Origin: Thalassia testudinum
Lineage: Eukaryota; Streptophyta; Magnoliopsida; Alismatales; Hydrocharitaceae
Direction: 5' to 3'
Length of the DNA stretch: 64,000 bases
Assembly: GCA_037157565.1 (NCBI GenBank)
Contig: JAZHRO010000046.1
Coordinates: forward strand, 16,342,501 to 16,406,500
Shown: in pieces, positions 42,721-54,384 of the stretch
Numbering within the stretch: position 1 is the stretch's first letter
Layout: each line of letters opens with the position of its first letter
Notes under the pieces: generated by a model
What the model saw: the letters and a program-made list of their open reading frames with translations, nothing else
Told to the model about the DNA's origin: nothing
The model's database searches: none
Program-made: the position numbers and the translations under genes

Positions 42721-43374
42721 GATCTCAAAGTTGATCTCACGCTCGGGCAGTATTCCTGGCAGCTCCTCTGGAAACACGTCGGGGTACTCACTAATCACCA
42801 AAATGCTCTGAAAGTTTGCCACGAGGCTGGGCTCTACCACCACACAGACTAGAAAGTCCTCACACCCTTGGCTCAAAAGTCTCATTGCCCGAAGTGCAGA
42901 TATGCACCTGAAACCTCCGTCCACCGGCTGTTCGTGAAACTCAAAGGAAGGCATCTCCGGTATGGAGAAGACGATCTTCCTCCCAAAATAGTCCACCAAG
43001 GCGTGGTAAGCAGACAACCAATCCATCCCCAGAATCACGCCAAAACCCTCCATCGGTAACACAATTAGGTTAGCGAGGAGGCTGTGTCCCCCAATACTGA
43101 CCTCACAGTCCGTGTAGACCTCCTCAGCTATAAACAGCTAGCCACCTGGACCTTTGATCACAAACCGATCCTCTAACAACATGCAGTCCTGTCCCAAACT
43201 GACAGCAAAACTCGTAGCGACAAAAGAGTGTGTGGCGCTGAAATCAAAAAGCACGTAAACTAATCTGCCGGAAACGGTAACCATACCTGTCACCATTGAA
43301 CTAGATGCCTTGGCGTCTTTGTGTGTCAAGGCATTGATACGCCCCTCGGCCCTCGATGCAGAAGAAGCAGCCAC
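42721..43374 (-). pseudogene. Chromovirus protease region
   Basis: The frame 43374-43138 carries GRLVYVLFDFSATHSFVA. The usual active site is D-S-G-A-T-H-S-F, so Ser and Gly are replaced by Phe and Ser. The catalytic Asp is kept, but the active loop is altered and the enzyme is unlikely to work. After one stop the next frame holds FGVILGMDWLSAYHALVDYF, the flap/second half typical of gypsy proteases, then the linker YPDVFPEELPGILPEREINF leading into RT. Confidence 0.88.
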
Positions 43375-43382
43375 ACTCTGGG

Positions 43383-44638
43383 TCAGGCGAGTAGCCTCTG
43401 GTCGATATCCTCCCTGTGACTACTGCCCCCCCCCATGCGCCTAGGGACCACAACCACTTGCTCGGCCTCCAGCACTCGGTGCGAGGAGCATCTACTATGC
43501 TCCAGCCCTAGACGGGTAGTCCCTCCTAATGTGGCCTGACTGGCAACACTGGTAGTAGAAGTGGACTCTACTCCCTCCCTCGGTAGGTCCCTGCTGACGG
43601 CTGGGCGGGGGTCCAGTGCTGACAACTGGCTCCTGTTGGGGGCCCCCAAAGGCCATTGATGGCCCCGCAGAACGAGACGACTCTCCCGCGAGTGCCGCAT
43701 GCCTCCTCTCACGTCAGCCTTGAGAGTACTCTGGCTAGTAGGGCCTCTTCCATCCGTTGTCGGTGTCTCGCGTGGTCAGGTTGGTCTCCTCGTACATCAT
43801 GGCTACCTCCACCACTCTCAAGAAGGTGGGCAGCTCAGGGGTTTGACATACCCCCGAATGGCAGGCCAGAGCCCCTCAGTGAACCTCCACAGGCACTCCT
43901 CCTCTGTAGCTACAGCTGTCGCAGCAAAACGTGACAATTCTAAGAAGCGTGTGTCGCTAACAGTCATCGTCCCCTGGCGGAGAGTGTGGAACTCCCGCCT
44001 CCTCTGGTCCTGCCAAGTCTGCAGGAAGTACTGCTTGCAGAAGAGGGTCACGAACTGGTCCCACGTCGGCTCTCCCCTCCCCTAGCCTCTAACAACCCTC
44101 CACCACTTGTGTGCCGTACTCTCCAGCTGGTACGTGACAAAGGCCACGTGACACTCTATAGGGGGCGAAGGGTGTCAAACATCTTCTCTATCTGCTCCAG
44201 CTAGTCCTCTGCCTCAGATGGGTCCCCATCACCCATGAAGGAGGGGGGTTTTAGCTTCCGGAGCTGTCCGAAAAGCTCGTGGTGTAGCTGCAGTGGGGGA
44301 ACGGGAATGCCTCCAGGCAAGGAGGGCTCGTGCTCAAAAGTATCAGAGTGCGGTGGGGGTGGTGGATGACCACCCCCTCCCCTTCCTACTCGTCCAGCAT
44401 CGCAGGGGTCTCTCAATTCCACAGAGGACTCCCCCTCCACATCCTCAGGGAGAGGAGCCCATGGAGGCTAGTGGAGCTCCTCTCGTACTATGTCTCTGAT
44501 TAACTGAGCGAGGTCCTGGGCCTGAACGCCCGGGAGAAGTGGCGGGTCAACTGGCACCTCGGGCCTGGCACGTCCGCTCCTCCGACCTCGTCCACGACCG
44601 CGTTCGCGGCCCACCTCGAGAACTCCCCGATGAGGCAT
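43383..44638 (-). pseudogene. Chromovirus gag
   Basis: It starts at the ATG at 44638 with an Arg/Gly-rich beginning (MPHRGVLEVGRERGRGRG). A TAG interrupts after about 56 codons, then LRKLKPPSFMGDGDPSEAED marks the retrotransposon-gag core near 44201-44270. Downstream blocks are split among frames. The zinc knuckle near 43520-43560 reads YYQCCQSGHIRRDYP: first and last Cys of C-x2-C-x4-H-x4-C are both Tyr. It is G/C-rich compared with its surroundings. Confidence 0.85.
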
Positions 44639-44806
44639 CTCTTGCAAGGAGACATGGAAGACAGAACAAAAGAAGTCAACTCCAACGGACTTCTATGAAA
44701 AGGGACTCAGAACAGATGTCAAACGGTACGTTGTGGTGGTTACCCTAGTTACATGCATGTGAATGGTTATTCTCAAGCTAGTTGGTTAATTTCTCGAGAT
44801 GACCTT

Positions 44807-44818
44807 GCTCTGATAATA
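44807..44818 (-). promoter_or_regulatory. tRNA-iMet primer binding site of the chromovirus
   Basis: The minus strand reads TATTATCAGAGC; the last nine bases are exact matches to the initiator-Met consensus TGGTATCAGAGC. It lies just inside the 5' LTR. Confidence 0.88.
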
Positions 44819-44822
44819 TGTG

Positions 44823-47483
44823 TGTTACGACCCGGTTCCAGAGACTGGCTCGACTCGACTAATCCCAAGACCCAGTCGTCCAACAAGAAATAATCAAAAA
44901 GCAAGAAAATAAACTACATTCACTATGCAATGTAACTAACAGTAAAAGCATACAAGCAGTAAAGGAAGTAAAAGCTGCTAAACAGTACATACCACCACAA
45001 CTAACAGGAAAGTAGAACAAAAGTACAGTAACAGTAATAGTAAACAAAAGTCTGAACTCACTAGCAGAAAAGAGAGTAGAACAACAATACGAAATCTACT
45101 GCTGGGCTCGACTAGGCCTAGCACCCTCTGCAGCCGGTAACTCGGGCTGCTCAACTCCTAGACTTGTAAAGGATTATGACAAAATGGAGTCAGCGAATGC
45201 TGAGTAGAGTGGTAACCAGACTATCTAAAGGAGTAGAAGCTAGTAGGTAAATTTATCTTTTCTAGTTATTTCTTTTACAAGTGATTTCTTTTCACCCCAT
45301 TGGTTTGCTTTCAGATTTCTTTCTTGATCTCACATGTTCCTCATGGAAACACTCTTGATTGCAGTCTTTTCCGAAGAGTAGAAGGTACACGTGGTGCTCT
45401 CCTGGCCAAGAGAGTCCCCCGTGGTAGTCCTACACCCAATCAACCAACCCGAGGTCACAGACAGACGTAGCGGTGACTACGGCATGCGCGATAAGCGCAC
45501 AGGTAGCTACCCCACACTAGCACGCGGTCAGTCGTTTCCACTAGCGGGTATGCCCAAAGTACAGCACGGAACAGTATAGGGCCTAGCCCTCTCAGCAACA
45601 GGGGTCTAGCCCCTGAGAACCAAATAGGGGTCTCGCTCCTCCACAGTCCGGGCACCCTCGTCTGACTACCCCAGTTTGCCCAGAGGGCCTAACAAGTAGA
45701 TGTAGGGTGGCTAGCTGAACCCCGGGCCCTGTAGGATGGCTATCTCCCTCCCTACACTAGTAGCTCTCCCTGATACCGTGCATGCGAGGGCCAACAGAAG
45801 TCGGTGTAGAGTGGCCAATCCTAACCCCGGGTGAAAACCCAAGGGTGGCTAGCTCCGCTCTGCACTAGAAAGGGGACACTTGCTCTCCTTGGTACCACGT
45901 ACTCAAGGTCCAGCAAACTTCCCACCCATATTCCAAGCTTTTCCATCTAACCATAGGAGCTCTACTCCTAACTCCTCGTAGGGTTCATGCTCATATTCAC
46001 CATATTATTCCATGCCAAGTTTCATCATTCACAATTCCGTTCTCGTATTTTACACATGCAGCTCGTATTTCCACAATTTAACACATGCAACAAGTGATGT
46101 CACAAGTAACTGTTTAGTTATCTCAGGCATTTCATGTTCTAACATGCAGCTCGTATTCATTAACAAGCAGTTGCTAATAATTAGCCCATTCATTCATAAA
46201 TACAATTTCAATCATGCAAGCAAGCGGTTCAACCATTTCTCGTCCTAGAGTTCAATTAACAACCTAGGTTTCCAGTTATCTAATTTTCATAGATGCATTC
46301 ATATTTTATAAGTAAAATAGGGGGAAACCACTCTACTAGACATTTCAGAAGTACTGGGGGCTCGAACTGCAGGCCCACGTGCCTCTGCAAGCCCTAAACA
46401 TGCAACAGATTGAAGTCCTATACCAAGGAACACATCACAGTGGAGCGTTCAGAACAGTATATAAAGGTTTCTAATTTGTAGAGGAACTCACAAGGAAACC
46501 ACAGGTATTTTGATTACGTAAAACGGATCTCAGTTAGACACTAAACAGGTCAAAATGTGTCTGTAGACCCAAATCAGACGTCTTAAAAGTCATCAGAGAC
46601 TCACCTCAGGTTCCTGTGATGATATCAAACATCCAGGACTCCTTCGCGATCATCTGCACTCAGTTCTAGATGTCCAACTAGTCCTCTGTTTGTCTGGGAA
46701 CGTCTCCAGTCGTCTGGTCAGCTGTCCAGACATTCGAAAAGCGTGGGAGGGCATGCCGCACGCCTTCCCAAAGCTGCTCCTGCACATGACAGAGTAGCTC
46801 GCCACTTTTAACCAAGCAAATCACACTGTGGTGCAGCCTGCATGGCTGTAACCGCATGGAAGACGTACCTTCGCGATACACCCACTTTCAAACGTTTGGT
46901 GTCGACAACAGACGTCTAGCCAATCATCCGGAAGGCCCTCCGAACATCTGATACTAGAAAAACTCCAGTACCAGACGGCGCTCTTGCACCTCTCGCCGCG
47001 CTCCGCAGTGGCTCCTTTTGCTCCACTGTAGCTTGAATTGCTGCAGAAGGTTGGGGATGACGCCCCAACATTCTCATTCTCCCGAATGTGCCACGGTGGC
47101 CGTACGAACCTCCGGAGAGCCTCCACGAGCTCGTGACCTTGGCCTTCTCCTCCTTCTCACGCCAGCTCCTCTTCCTCGCTCTCGCTCTCGCTCTCTCGCA
47201 TGCCTCAGCTCATGGCAGTGGAGTGGGGAGGATGGTGGTTGTGGTGGAGTGAAGAGGATAGGAGAAGGGCCTCTTTTATAGGAGAGGGTTTAGGGTTTGG
47301 CGGAGGAAAAAGGGAGAAGGGAGGAGAGAAGTGGAAGGTCTACGCACTGCTTGCTCATAGAAAGCAAAATTGCGTACAGATTTTCAATTTCCAGACGTCC
47401 GGGAAGGGGTTCAAATGTCTGGTCAGACATCTAACTGACAATCCAGACGTCTTAAAAGGCTCAAATTAGAATAGGTCTTTACA
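44823..47483 (-). repeat. 5' LTR of the chromovirus
   Basis: 2,661 bp, same ends as the 3' copy. Its U3 part (46560-47455) retains four intact GACGTC motifs where the 3' copy has mutated versions. The opposite is also seen once (37567 intact in the 3' copy only). Confidence 0.92.
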
Positions 47484-47617
47484 ATGTGCGAGAACTCCAT
47501 CAATAATGAATCCATGGGCATGTTCAACCAGACGAATGCCCGAGCATTGGCAAATCCAAAGGGAGCACATGAGATGCAAGGCCTGTCCTCTTCCGTTGAC
47601 TTGGAACTGATGGCCAG
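47484..47617 (+). pseudogene. Athila gag, 3' part of the split gene
   Basis: The first five bases are the right ATGTG duplication. Reading then gives CENSINNESMGMFNQTN, NPKGAHEMQGLSSSVDLELM. This matches VENSINNASMSQFTQGTN and EIGNPSSSKDLEII of the gag-only element at 55062-55343. It stops at 47617, where another LTR begins, so this gag was hit twice. Confidence 0.85.
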
Positions 47618-50600
47618 TGATGCGTTCTCCCTCAACACAGTTAATTAAGTTAATTGTGCTTAATTATGTGTAGAAGAAAGTAACTTAGGTTAACTCGAAT
47701 TTGTGTCGATTGAGTTGTATAGGGTCAACTTAACCTAACATTTTAGATTTTATTTCTTTTAACTGGTTGAGCCCAGGTCGTTCGTTGGGAGGTATAGATT
47801 ATTCAGAATTCACCAATCAATCTAAGTTGCACATAAAAGGTATAATTAAGTTAATTTTAAGAACATAAATTATGCTTAATGATTTTAAATTTAAGAAATA
47901 TGCAAAATTCCATAAGAAATCAAATGATCTTCTTTAATAGCAAGTAAACATGTTAATTTCTATTTATTTCAAAAGATTAAGAAAATAGAAAGTTTTACTA
48001 ATTAAAAATATCCCTTATTACAACATTAAACTAAAAAATAATTAAAAATAATGCAAGAAATTAAAACCATTTCTTCTTTTTCTCTTTGTCTCTTCACCTT
48101 CAGCCTTTCTCTCTTTCTTCTTCTTTTATCTTTCTCTCTTTCTTCTCTCTTTCTCTTTTTACTTATCTTTTAATCTTCTCTTAATCCTTTCCTTATCTTT
48201 CTCTTTATTCTTTCTTTTATTTTTCTCTTACTTTTCTCTAGCTCTTCTCTTCTTTCTTTCTTTTCTTTCTTTCTTCTATGCCTTGTCTTTTTGTTTAGTG
48301 CCTGTTAATCCTTCTCTTCCATATACGAATTCTTCTTCTTCTACCTTAGCTTCCGAGCCTTGGCCTTTCTTCCTTCTCTTCCTCCTTAGTAACTTCCCTT
48401 AGCCATTCTTCCTTAGCATATTTCCTTCAGCACTTAGCCTTAGCTTCTCGCATTGCCTTCTCTTTGTCTTTACCTTCTGAGCCTTAGCTTCTGAATCTTT
48501 CTTCCTTCTGAGACGAACTGGTTTTTTTTCCCTTCAACCAAAAATTAGGTTTATTTCTTGGCGGCTTGGACCATTCGACGATACACAGCACCCCTCTCAG
48601 GGTGGGACCAAACCCTACTAGGTCCAAGCCTGATTCATTAGCTTCGGTTTATTTCTGGTTCACAGATTCGAGCCAAACCGGCTCACGGCCACCCAGACCT
48701 CGCACACGCTCTCCCAGGGCACACACTCGCAGGCACATACACGCCCACACACACACACATGCTCAGTTTCCATTTGCACCCAGCGCTTGTCGACTGAAGA
48801 AGCCATACAACAAATTTGTTTTATTCCCAGGCAGATGTTCAAAAGTTACCGAGGTGGGACTATCTTATCCCCTCCCAGATCGAACTTCAAACAATGATTT
48901 CTCCCAACTCAGAGCTCCATTCTAAGCGAATAAAAGCTTGTTGGAAAGCTCTTGAGTTGCTCTACAGGATGGAAGTGTCAATTTATTGTGAAGGGGAAGT
49001 TATGCTCTTTGATTTGAAGGGCGAAGATGCTAGTTTTCTACGTTTATTAATGGCCTGGAAATGGAATTCTCAACTCTAAGTCCACAGATTGACTTTTTCC
49101 TTTCCAGATGAAGTGCTAAATGGTTTCTAAGGTTATTTCCGTAGCTACTGGTTAAGATATTAAGCTCTCAGGAGCTCAAACCTTCTCTGGAAGCTTCAGG
49201 ACCTTGAAATCAAACCTTGAAAAGACCAAACAGACAACTAAAGACCTATTTAATCGATTAAAACAACTTCTAGAGGTTGTTACCAATTCATCTGGGTAGA
49301 ATTCATGTTCAAATCTCATCAAAAATCCACTGCCATCAGTTTGGGTTCAAAAACAACCCAAACTGGCAGAAATTGAATCCAATCGAATTATCCATCAGAG
49401 CTCAACCAAACCTCTCTAAAATCATTCACAAACATCTCAGAATCAATTTAAACTCATCAATGCATCAGATTGAATCCAGAATCAAGGAATTAAACTCAGG
49501 TTTGATTGTAGAACCTCAAAATTTGACTTTCTATTTTAAACCTTTTCTCAGGGAATTAACACCTTAAATCACATCCTTTCAATCTTAGGAACATGCTTAG
49601 ACCCTTAAATAGGTGTTTTAACCGAAGTTCCTAGGGTTTTAAAATCATCACCTGAGCTTCTAAAGGTGGTTTGTTCGTCAGAACAACCTAAAGGTTGTTA
49701 CACTGATTAAAGCTTGGAAATGAATTCAGTGCATAGCAATGGTGCTTCGAGACCTATTAATTGCATCTTAAATCCAACTGTCAGACTTCTCCAACTCTGC
49801 CGAAGTTGGAGAAGATGAAGACCTAGCTCAAGCTCTAGTCATTCAAATCTCAAATAAATAATCTCAACATAATCAGTGAACCTCAATTCATCGATCTGGA
49901 GCTTGTCACCAAGTTCTATAGGCTGAAGATCAGTTTTGACTCGTCGGAGCTTACTGGAGCTCTAGTGAGTCCAGAAAAAGGCAAAATTGTGTACAGATTG
50001 TGAAAATACGCCATTAATGATTTGAAAGGTTCCTAAGGTCACAAGGAACCTCAGGAACAAGTTGATTCCTTCAATTGATCATTAAAATAAAGATTTATCA
50101 GTAAATTCATTTTTTCAAAAGTCTGAGTTGGTTAAAGCTTAGGACTCATTTTCCTATTCAATTGAGTGGAGAAAATGAGTCAACAGATGATTGCGATCAT
50201 AAATATATATAATTAAGGATTTAAGCTACTCCTGAGCCGCCATTGACAGTGAGCTCAGAAGCTTAATTAGATTTGGGCGTTTAGGTTATAGATGGTATTT
50301 ACTTGAATTAAAGTGAGAATTAGGATCCTTAGGAGATGGATAGGTGATGGAGGATCCAATGAAGGTGAAAAATAGATCAACTACTGCTGCCATGGACAGC
50401 AGGAGTAGTCGGTGGAGGAAGAAGTGATTTAGGTGTTTAAGTGATCAAATTAGTAATTAATGATGATAGAAATGATCGTGGAAGATGGAAGAATGTGGAA
50501 AATGACTTAAAAAGATAAAATTAATGCTCCTGGCAAGCTCAAGGAGCTTGCCAGAGTCGAGGAAGATGAATGCTACATCTAACATTACAACTACCTAAGG

Positions 50601-51726
50601 TACCTAACTAACTAACTAAACTAACCTACCTGCCTAGTCTACTGTTACCTGGACGAAGGGGATAGAGGATCTCTGTCGACAGCTCATAACGGAGGAGGAA
50701 ATCAGAGGGTTGTTGAAAGATCTTCGGCGGCAGTTGTGAGGTGAAGTAGAGGAGAGCTCCTAGTCAGCGCTTGTGTTAGAAGACGCGGCTGACTTTGACG
50801 GAGATCCAGAGCTATTGAAGATGGATGGAGGAAGTCGGATGAGGCTGAGGAAGTTCACCAGAGTTTTGGAGAGAATATCCTATCGAAGTCGACTTCAGCG
50901 AAAAAGAGGGAAGGGAGCCAACTTGGTGGAAATCGAGGCTGTAAGGGGGTATTTATTGTCGACGGTGATTGAGAAGGAGGTGGAATTTGGACGGAATTGT
51001 GGCTAGGAGGGGGATAACCTCCAGCATCTTCTTCGACACCGGTGAGGTTATCTCCAACCATAAAATGGGATTTAGGCATCTTCCAGACTAGTGGATGAAA
51101 AGGGGATGGTGAGCGTAAGCTCTAGGAGCTTGGAGAAGAAGGGATGACGTCGGATTGGCAATGATTAGGCGGTGGATGCACCTTCAGTCGTCAGCCGTCT
51201 AGACGAGTGAAGAAGAGAAGAAGAAGAAGAATCCCATGGACTTGTTCGTGATGAAACTTAAGGACCTAAGTGGAAAATAAGGACCCGATTGAAGTGAAAT
51301 ATAAGGATCAAAATGTAAACTCAGGTTTTCAAGGTCTATTTTAATTTAAATCTTTTTCAACTTTTTGTATGTGATTGTAAATAAGACAATTATTATATTT
51401 AGACCTTGAATTTACATTTTTGATCTTTTTAGATTAATTAATTTAATTAAGTAATGTTAAGTTATTACATACTTAAGTATCTATTATGCTTAAGTTAGTT
51501 AACTCATTAATTAAATGAATTAGTAATAATATCTCGAGTCCAATTATTAATTAGATTATTAATAATATTAATTGGATGATAATATAGCATTTTTAACTTA
51601 TTTTAAGGTCCTTTACTATTTATCCCTTATTTAATAATTAACCCATATATTCATAGATTCTTAGCTAATTAACTAGGAAGACTAGTTAATTAGGGGTAAT
51701 TAGAGATCATGGTGAACTTCTCATCA
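47618..51726 (-). repeat. 4.1-kb 3' LTR of a minus-strand gypsy element
   Basis: On the minus strand it runs TGATGAGAAG...GAACGCATCA, with 5-bp terminal inverted repeats TGATG/CATCA. A polypurine tract precedes it. The U5 signature ACCTCCCAACGAACGACC lies at 47770-47792. It holds a pyrimidine-rich block (48065-48290), a short CA run (about 48735-48758) and several short chance frames, but no gene. The 5' LTR is outside the window or lost, so there is no partner for comparison. Confidence 0.72.
48065..48290. repeat. Pyrimidine-rich low-complexity block
   Basis: Irregular TTTCTC/TTCTTC/CTCTTT units with almost no purines on the plus strand, within the 4.1-kb LTR. On the element's sense strand this is GA-rich. 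Confidence 0.85.
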
Positions 51727-51763
51727 TACCCCCAAGCCAAAGTTTTGCTAGTCCCTAGCAAAA
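51727..51763 (-). promoter_or_regulatory. Polypurine tract and hairpin of the 4.1-kb-LTR element
   Basis: The minus strand reads a perfect 9-bp stem TTTTGCTAG / CTAGCAAAA around GGA, then CTTTGGCTTGGGGGTA adjoining the LTR start TGATGAG. The tract primes plus-strand synthesis. The role of the hairpin is unknown. Confidence 0.75.
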
Positions 51764-52322
51764 TTAACTAAGAATATGATGATTTAAAGCACTTAGGTTC
51801 AAATTAATATAAATAAGAACCAAATAGAGGAAAGCTTAGGTCAGAGAATTTTTTTTAGAATTAATATAAAAAACTAATATACAAAGCATTTTGTGAAAAT
51901 TTTCTTACTTAGACTCATACTCAAAATATTTTCAAAACACACTTTATTAAAAATAGTGTTGTTAACAAGAATTTTATCAAAATTAGAATCTCAAAAATCT
52001 CTTATTCTTTGTAAGTATTCTTAACCCTTAAAATTTAGAATACAAAGTGTTTTAAGAAAACAAAACCTAAGAGTTGGAAATTAAATTTTAACTCAAAAAC
52101 TCAATAGACTTAAGTTAATCCTTTGTTTAAGATATTTAACTTTTATCAATCTAAGTTTAAGCAAATTAACCAGATATTCATTATTAATCAAACTTAAAGT
52201 AGTAAAACTCTAATCTACTAGCCTACAGCACTAAGGACAAACTTCTAGACCTAGGATTTTGTCAATTCTTCTCCTTTAGGTCTCAACTGTAAATCCTCAA
52301 AACCTGATTTCTTAGGCTTCAT
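51764..52322 (-). other. 3' internal remnant of the 4.1-kb-LTR element
   Basis: AT-rich, non-coding. It is cut at 52322 by the gag-only unit. No pol fragment is visible. Confidence 0.5.
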
Positions 52323-53798
52323 TGCCCAATACCAAGGTTCAGTAGCTATGATTTTAAAACATCTATGCTTTGTGAAGAGAGTTGTTCTAAAGCATCCAAA
52401 TTTGCAAAAATCTAGATCTTAAGACATCAATTTCCAATCCAGATTATTCCAATTCAAGCCTTTGGCTTGGCCTTACTCAGGTTTGGTTGCTTTCTCCTCA
52501 CCAGTTTTCTATCTCGAGGTCAACGCTTTTTGTGTATATCCCCCCGGTGGACCACTGGGTCTCTTATTCCAAATTTTTTTTTCTCCATATTTTTTTCAAC
52601 TTTTTTCTATAGGTTAGAACACCCATATGTAGCAAGGTGTTCTTTTATTTGATGGAAGGAAGGGTAGCATCCATTTATAATGAGATGCTTTATTTTTATG
52701 GAAAAACTGCATAAGTACCCATTTGTAACAAGGCACTTAATTGTAGGGCGTTTTATTTTATTTTTTTACTTTTTCTCCCCTTCTCATTTTTCTTACTAAC
52801 TTTATTCTCCAAATCCTTTTTCTAGGTGAGTGGCACATCCTTTACCCTTTCAAGAACCGCCCCGGAGAAATCGTTATACTAAAGAGGATTCAGAATTGAT
52901 CTCTTAACCTCTGTGTTTTCGCGGTCCCAGATGCCAACAAGACAATTCTATGTGTGTGAATTTTAGATGTTTAGATTACTTAGCTGTCAAACGAGAGCTT
53001 GGACAACAAAGCCCTTCACTCTTAGGTTCTTTAAATTTTTAGTTTCCTCCTATAGAATCTGCCAAGACAAAAATTACCAAGTCTAGTAAAATGTCTATAG
53101 CCTGATAGACTTGAAAGACTAAAATTCTACTAACTCTCTATTTTATTAACTCCGAATATCTGACCTTACTTAACTTTATGATAAAATCAAATATTCAAAA
53201 TGCAAATGGTTTATTTAATCTAATTGATTAAAAAGTTACAATTTAATTCCAAAAGTTAAGTTTAAAACATAATACACCTTAATTTCTTAATTTCAGGGTA
53301 AGAATAGAAAAATAAAGCTTAAAGATTTAAAGATTCTAATTCAAATAAAATCTTGTTTAAAAATTTTGAAAACAAAAGTGTGTTTTTACAAAATGTTATA
53401 AGTAAAAATCTAAATATGAATTTAATGCTCTTATATACTCTACATGTATTCTTAATATATATTTTTTAGTTTTTGACCTAAAATAAAAATTAAGCTCTTA
53501 ATTATATATATAAATATATATATATTTCTTTTCTTCTTTATTCTAAATGAATATACCCCTTTTATTATATTTATAATTTTCAATTTTCAAATTTTTTGTA
53601 TTTATATATTTTTGTTTTTATGTTCATAAAATTTTCCAATTTTTATGAATTTTTTCAAAATTTTTCAAATTTTTTTAAAATTTTTTATTTTCAAATTTTT
53701 AGAATTTTTGTATTTCTATATTTTTTAATTTTCGTGGATATTTAATTTTTATGTGTTTTTTTATATCCATACACTTGAAGTGAAAATTTCACTTCACA
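52323..53798 (-). repeat. LTR of the gag-only Athila-like unit, copy 1
   Basis: On the minus strand TGTGAAGTGAAA...TATTGGGCA, directly downstream of a polypurine tract. It is nearly collinear with 56477-57936, with substitutions and small indels. It includes an AT-rich block with (AT)n near 53500-53525 and several TTTTTCAAATTTTT runs. The inner end is defined by the tract; the outer end is where similarity to copy 2 stops. Confidence 0.72.
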
Positions 53799-53837
53799 CC
53801 CCCCCCAAGCCAAGATTTTACAATGTCCTCATTGTAA
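53799..53837 (-). promoter_or_regulatory. Polypurine tract and hairpin, copy 1
   Basis: The minus strand has stem TTACAATG / CATTGTAA around AGGA, then AATCTTGGCTTGGGGGGGG next to the LTR. Tail and loop resemble those at 51727-51763, but the stem sequence differs. Confidence 0.75.
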
Positions 53838-54384
53838 GAAGGGTGAAAAGATATTACACTTCATTTAATATAGGGTGATGGAAGGAGTCAGATAGAGGAG
53901 ATTAGAGATCTCTATGCAGACGATTTCAACTCTGCCCAAAGGTTAGAGTGGTCAGTTGGACTAAATGAAGGTAATTAGTGTAAAATGAAGTAAAAAATCA
54001 GAAAAGTGGATAGGAAATAAAAATGTAGAAAGTAGGAAACAACTATATACAAAATGCTAAGTTTTACGCCTTCAACTAGGTGTAAACCCTAGTGAAAAAC
54101 TCCTAAAAAGAATATGTATAATAAAAACAAAGGAGTTATGAAAGAATTGGTTCAAAAATAGAAAAATAGATAAGATCACCTGGTAAAAACTCATCGAGAG
54201 ATTGGCTAAAATAGATCTCGCAGAATTAAAATCAGATTCTTATAAAAATCTTAGAAAGATAAGAGTGAATCTCATGATGTTCAGATCTGATTTAGGTTGA
54301 GATGTAGAATATTAAAGATTGAGGCAATTTAAGAAATGATTCCAACGAAGTTCAGAAGATCAGCAAAGTCAATTCTGATTCTCA

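Larger units (their letters stand above)
35690..47483 (-). mobile_element. Complete Tekay/Del-type chromovirus (Ty3/gypsy), defective
   Basis: Minus-strand order: 5' LTR (44823-47483), tRNA-iMet primer site, gag, protease, RT, RNase H, integrase with chromodomain, polypurine region, 3' LTR (35690-38376). RT before integrase makes it gypsy, and the C-terminal chromodomain places it among chromoviruses; the LTR start (minus strand TGTAAAGACC) and long 2.7-kb LTRs suit Tekay/Del. The 5-bp duplication is perfect. Without the LINE at 38397-39796 the element is about 10.4 kb. Genes have several stops, but most blocks are still in long frames. Confidence 0.93.

Noticed and set aside
43656..44748. 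Plus-strand frames up to 128 codons, Pro/Arg-rich
   Set aside because: Antisense to the G/C-rich chromovirus gag.
49277..49567. 96-codon plus-strand frame
   Set aside because: Lies in the 4.1-kb LTR, opposite to the element's sense strand, with no domain.
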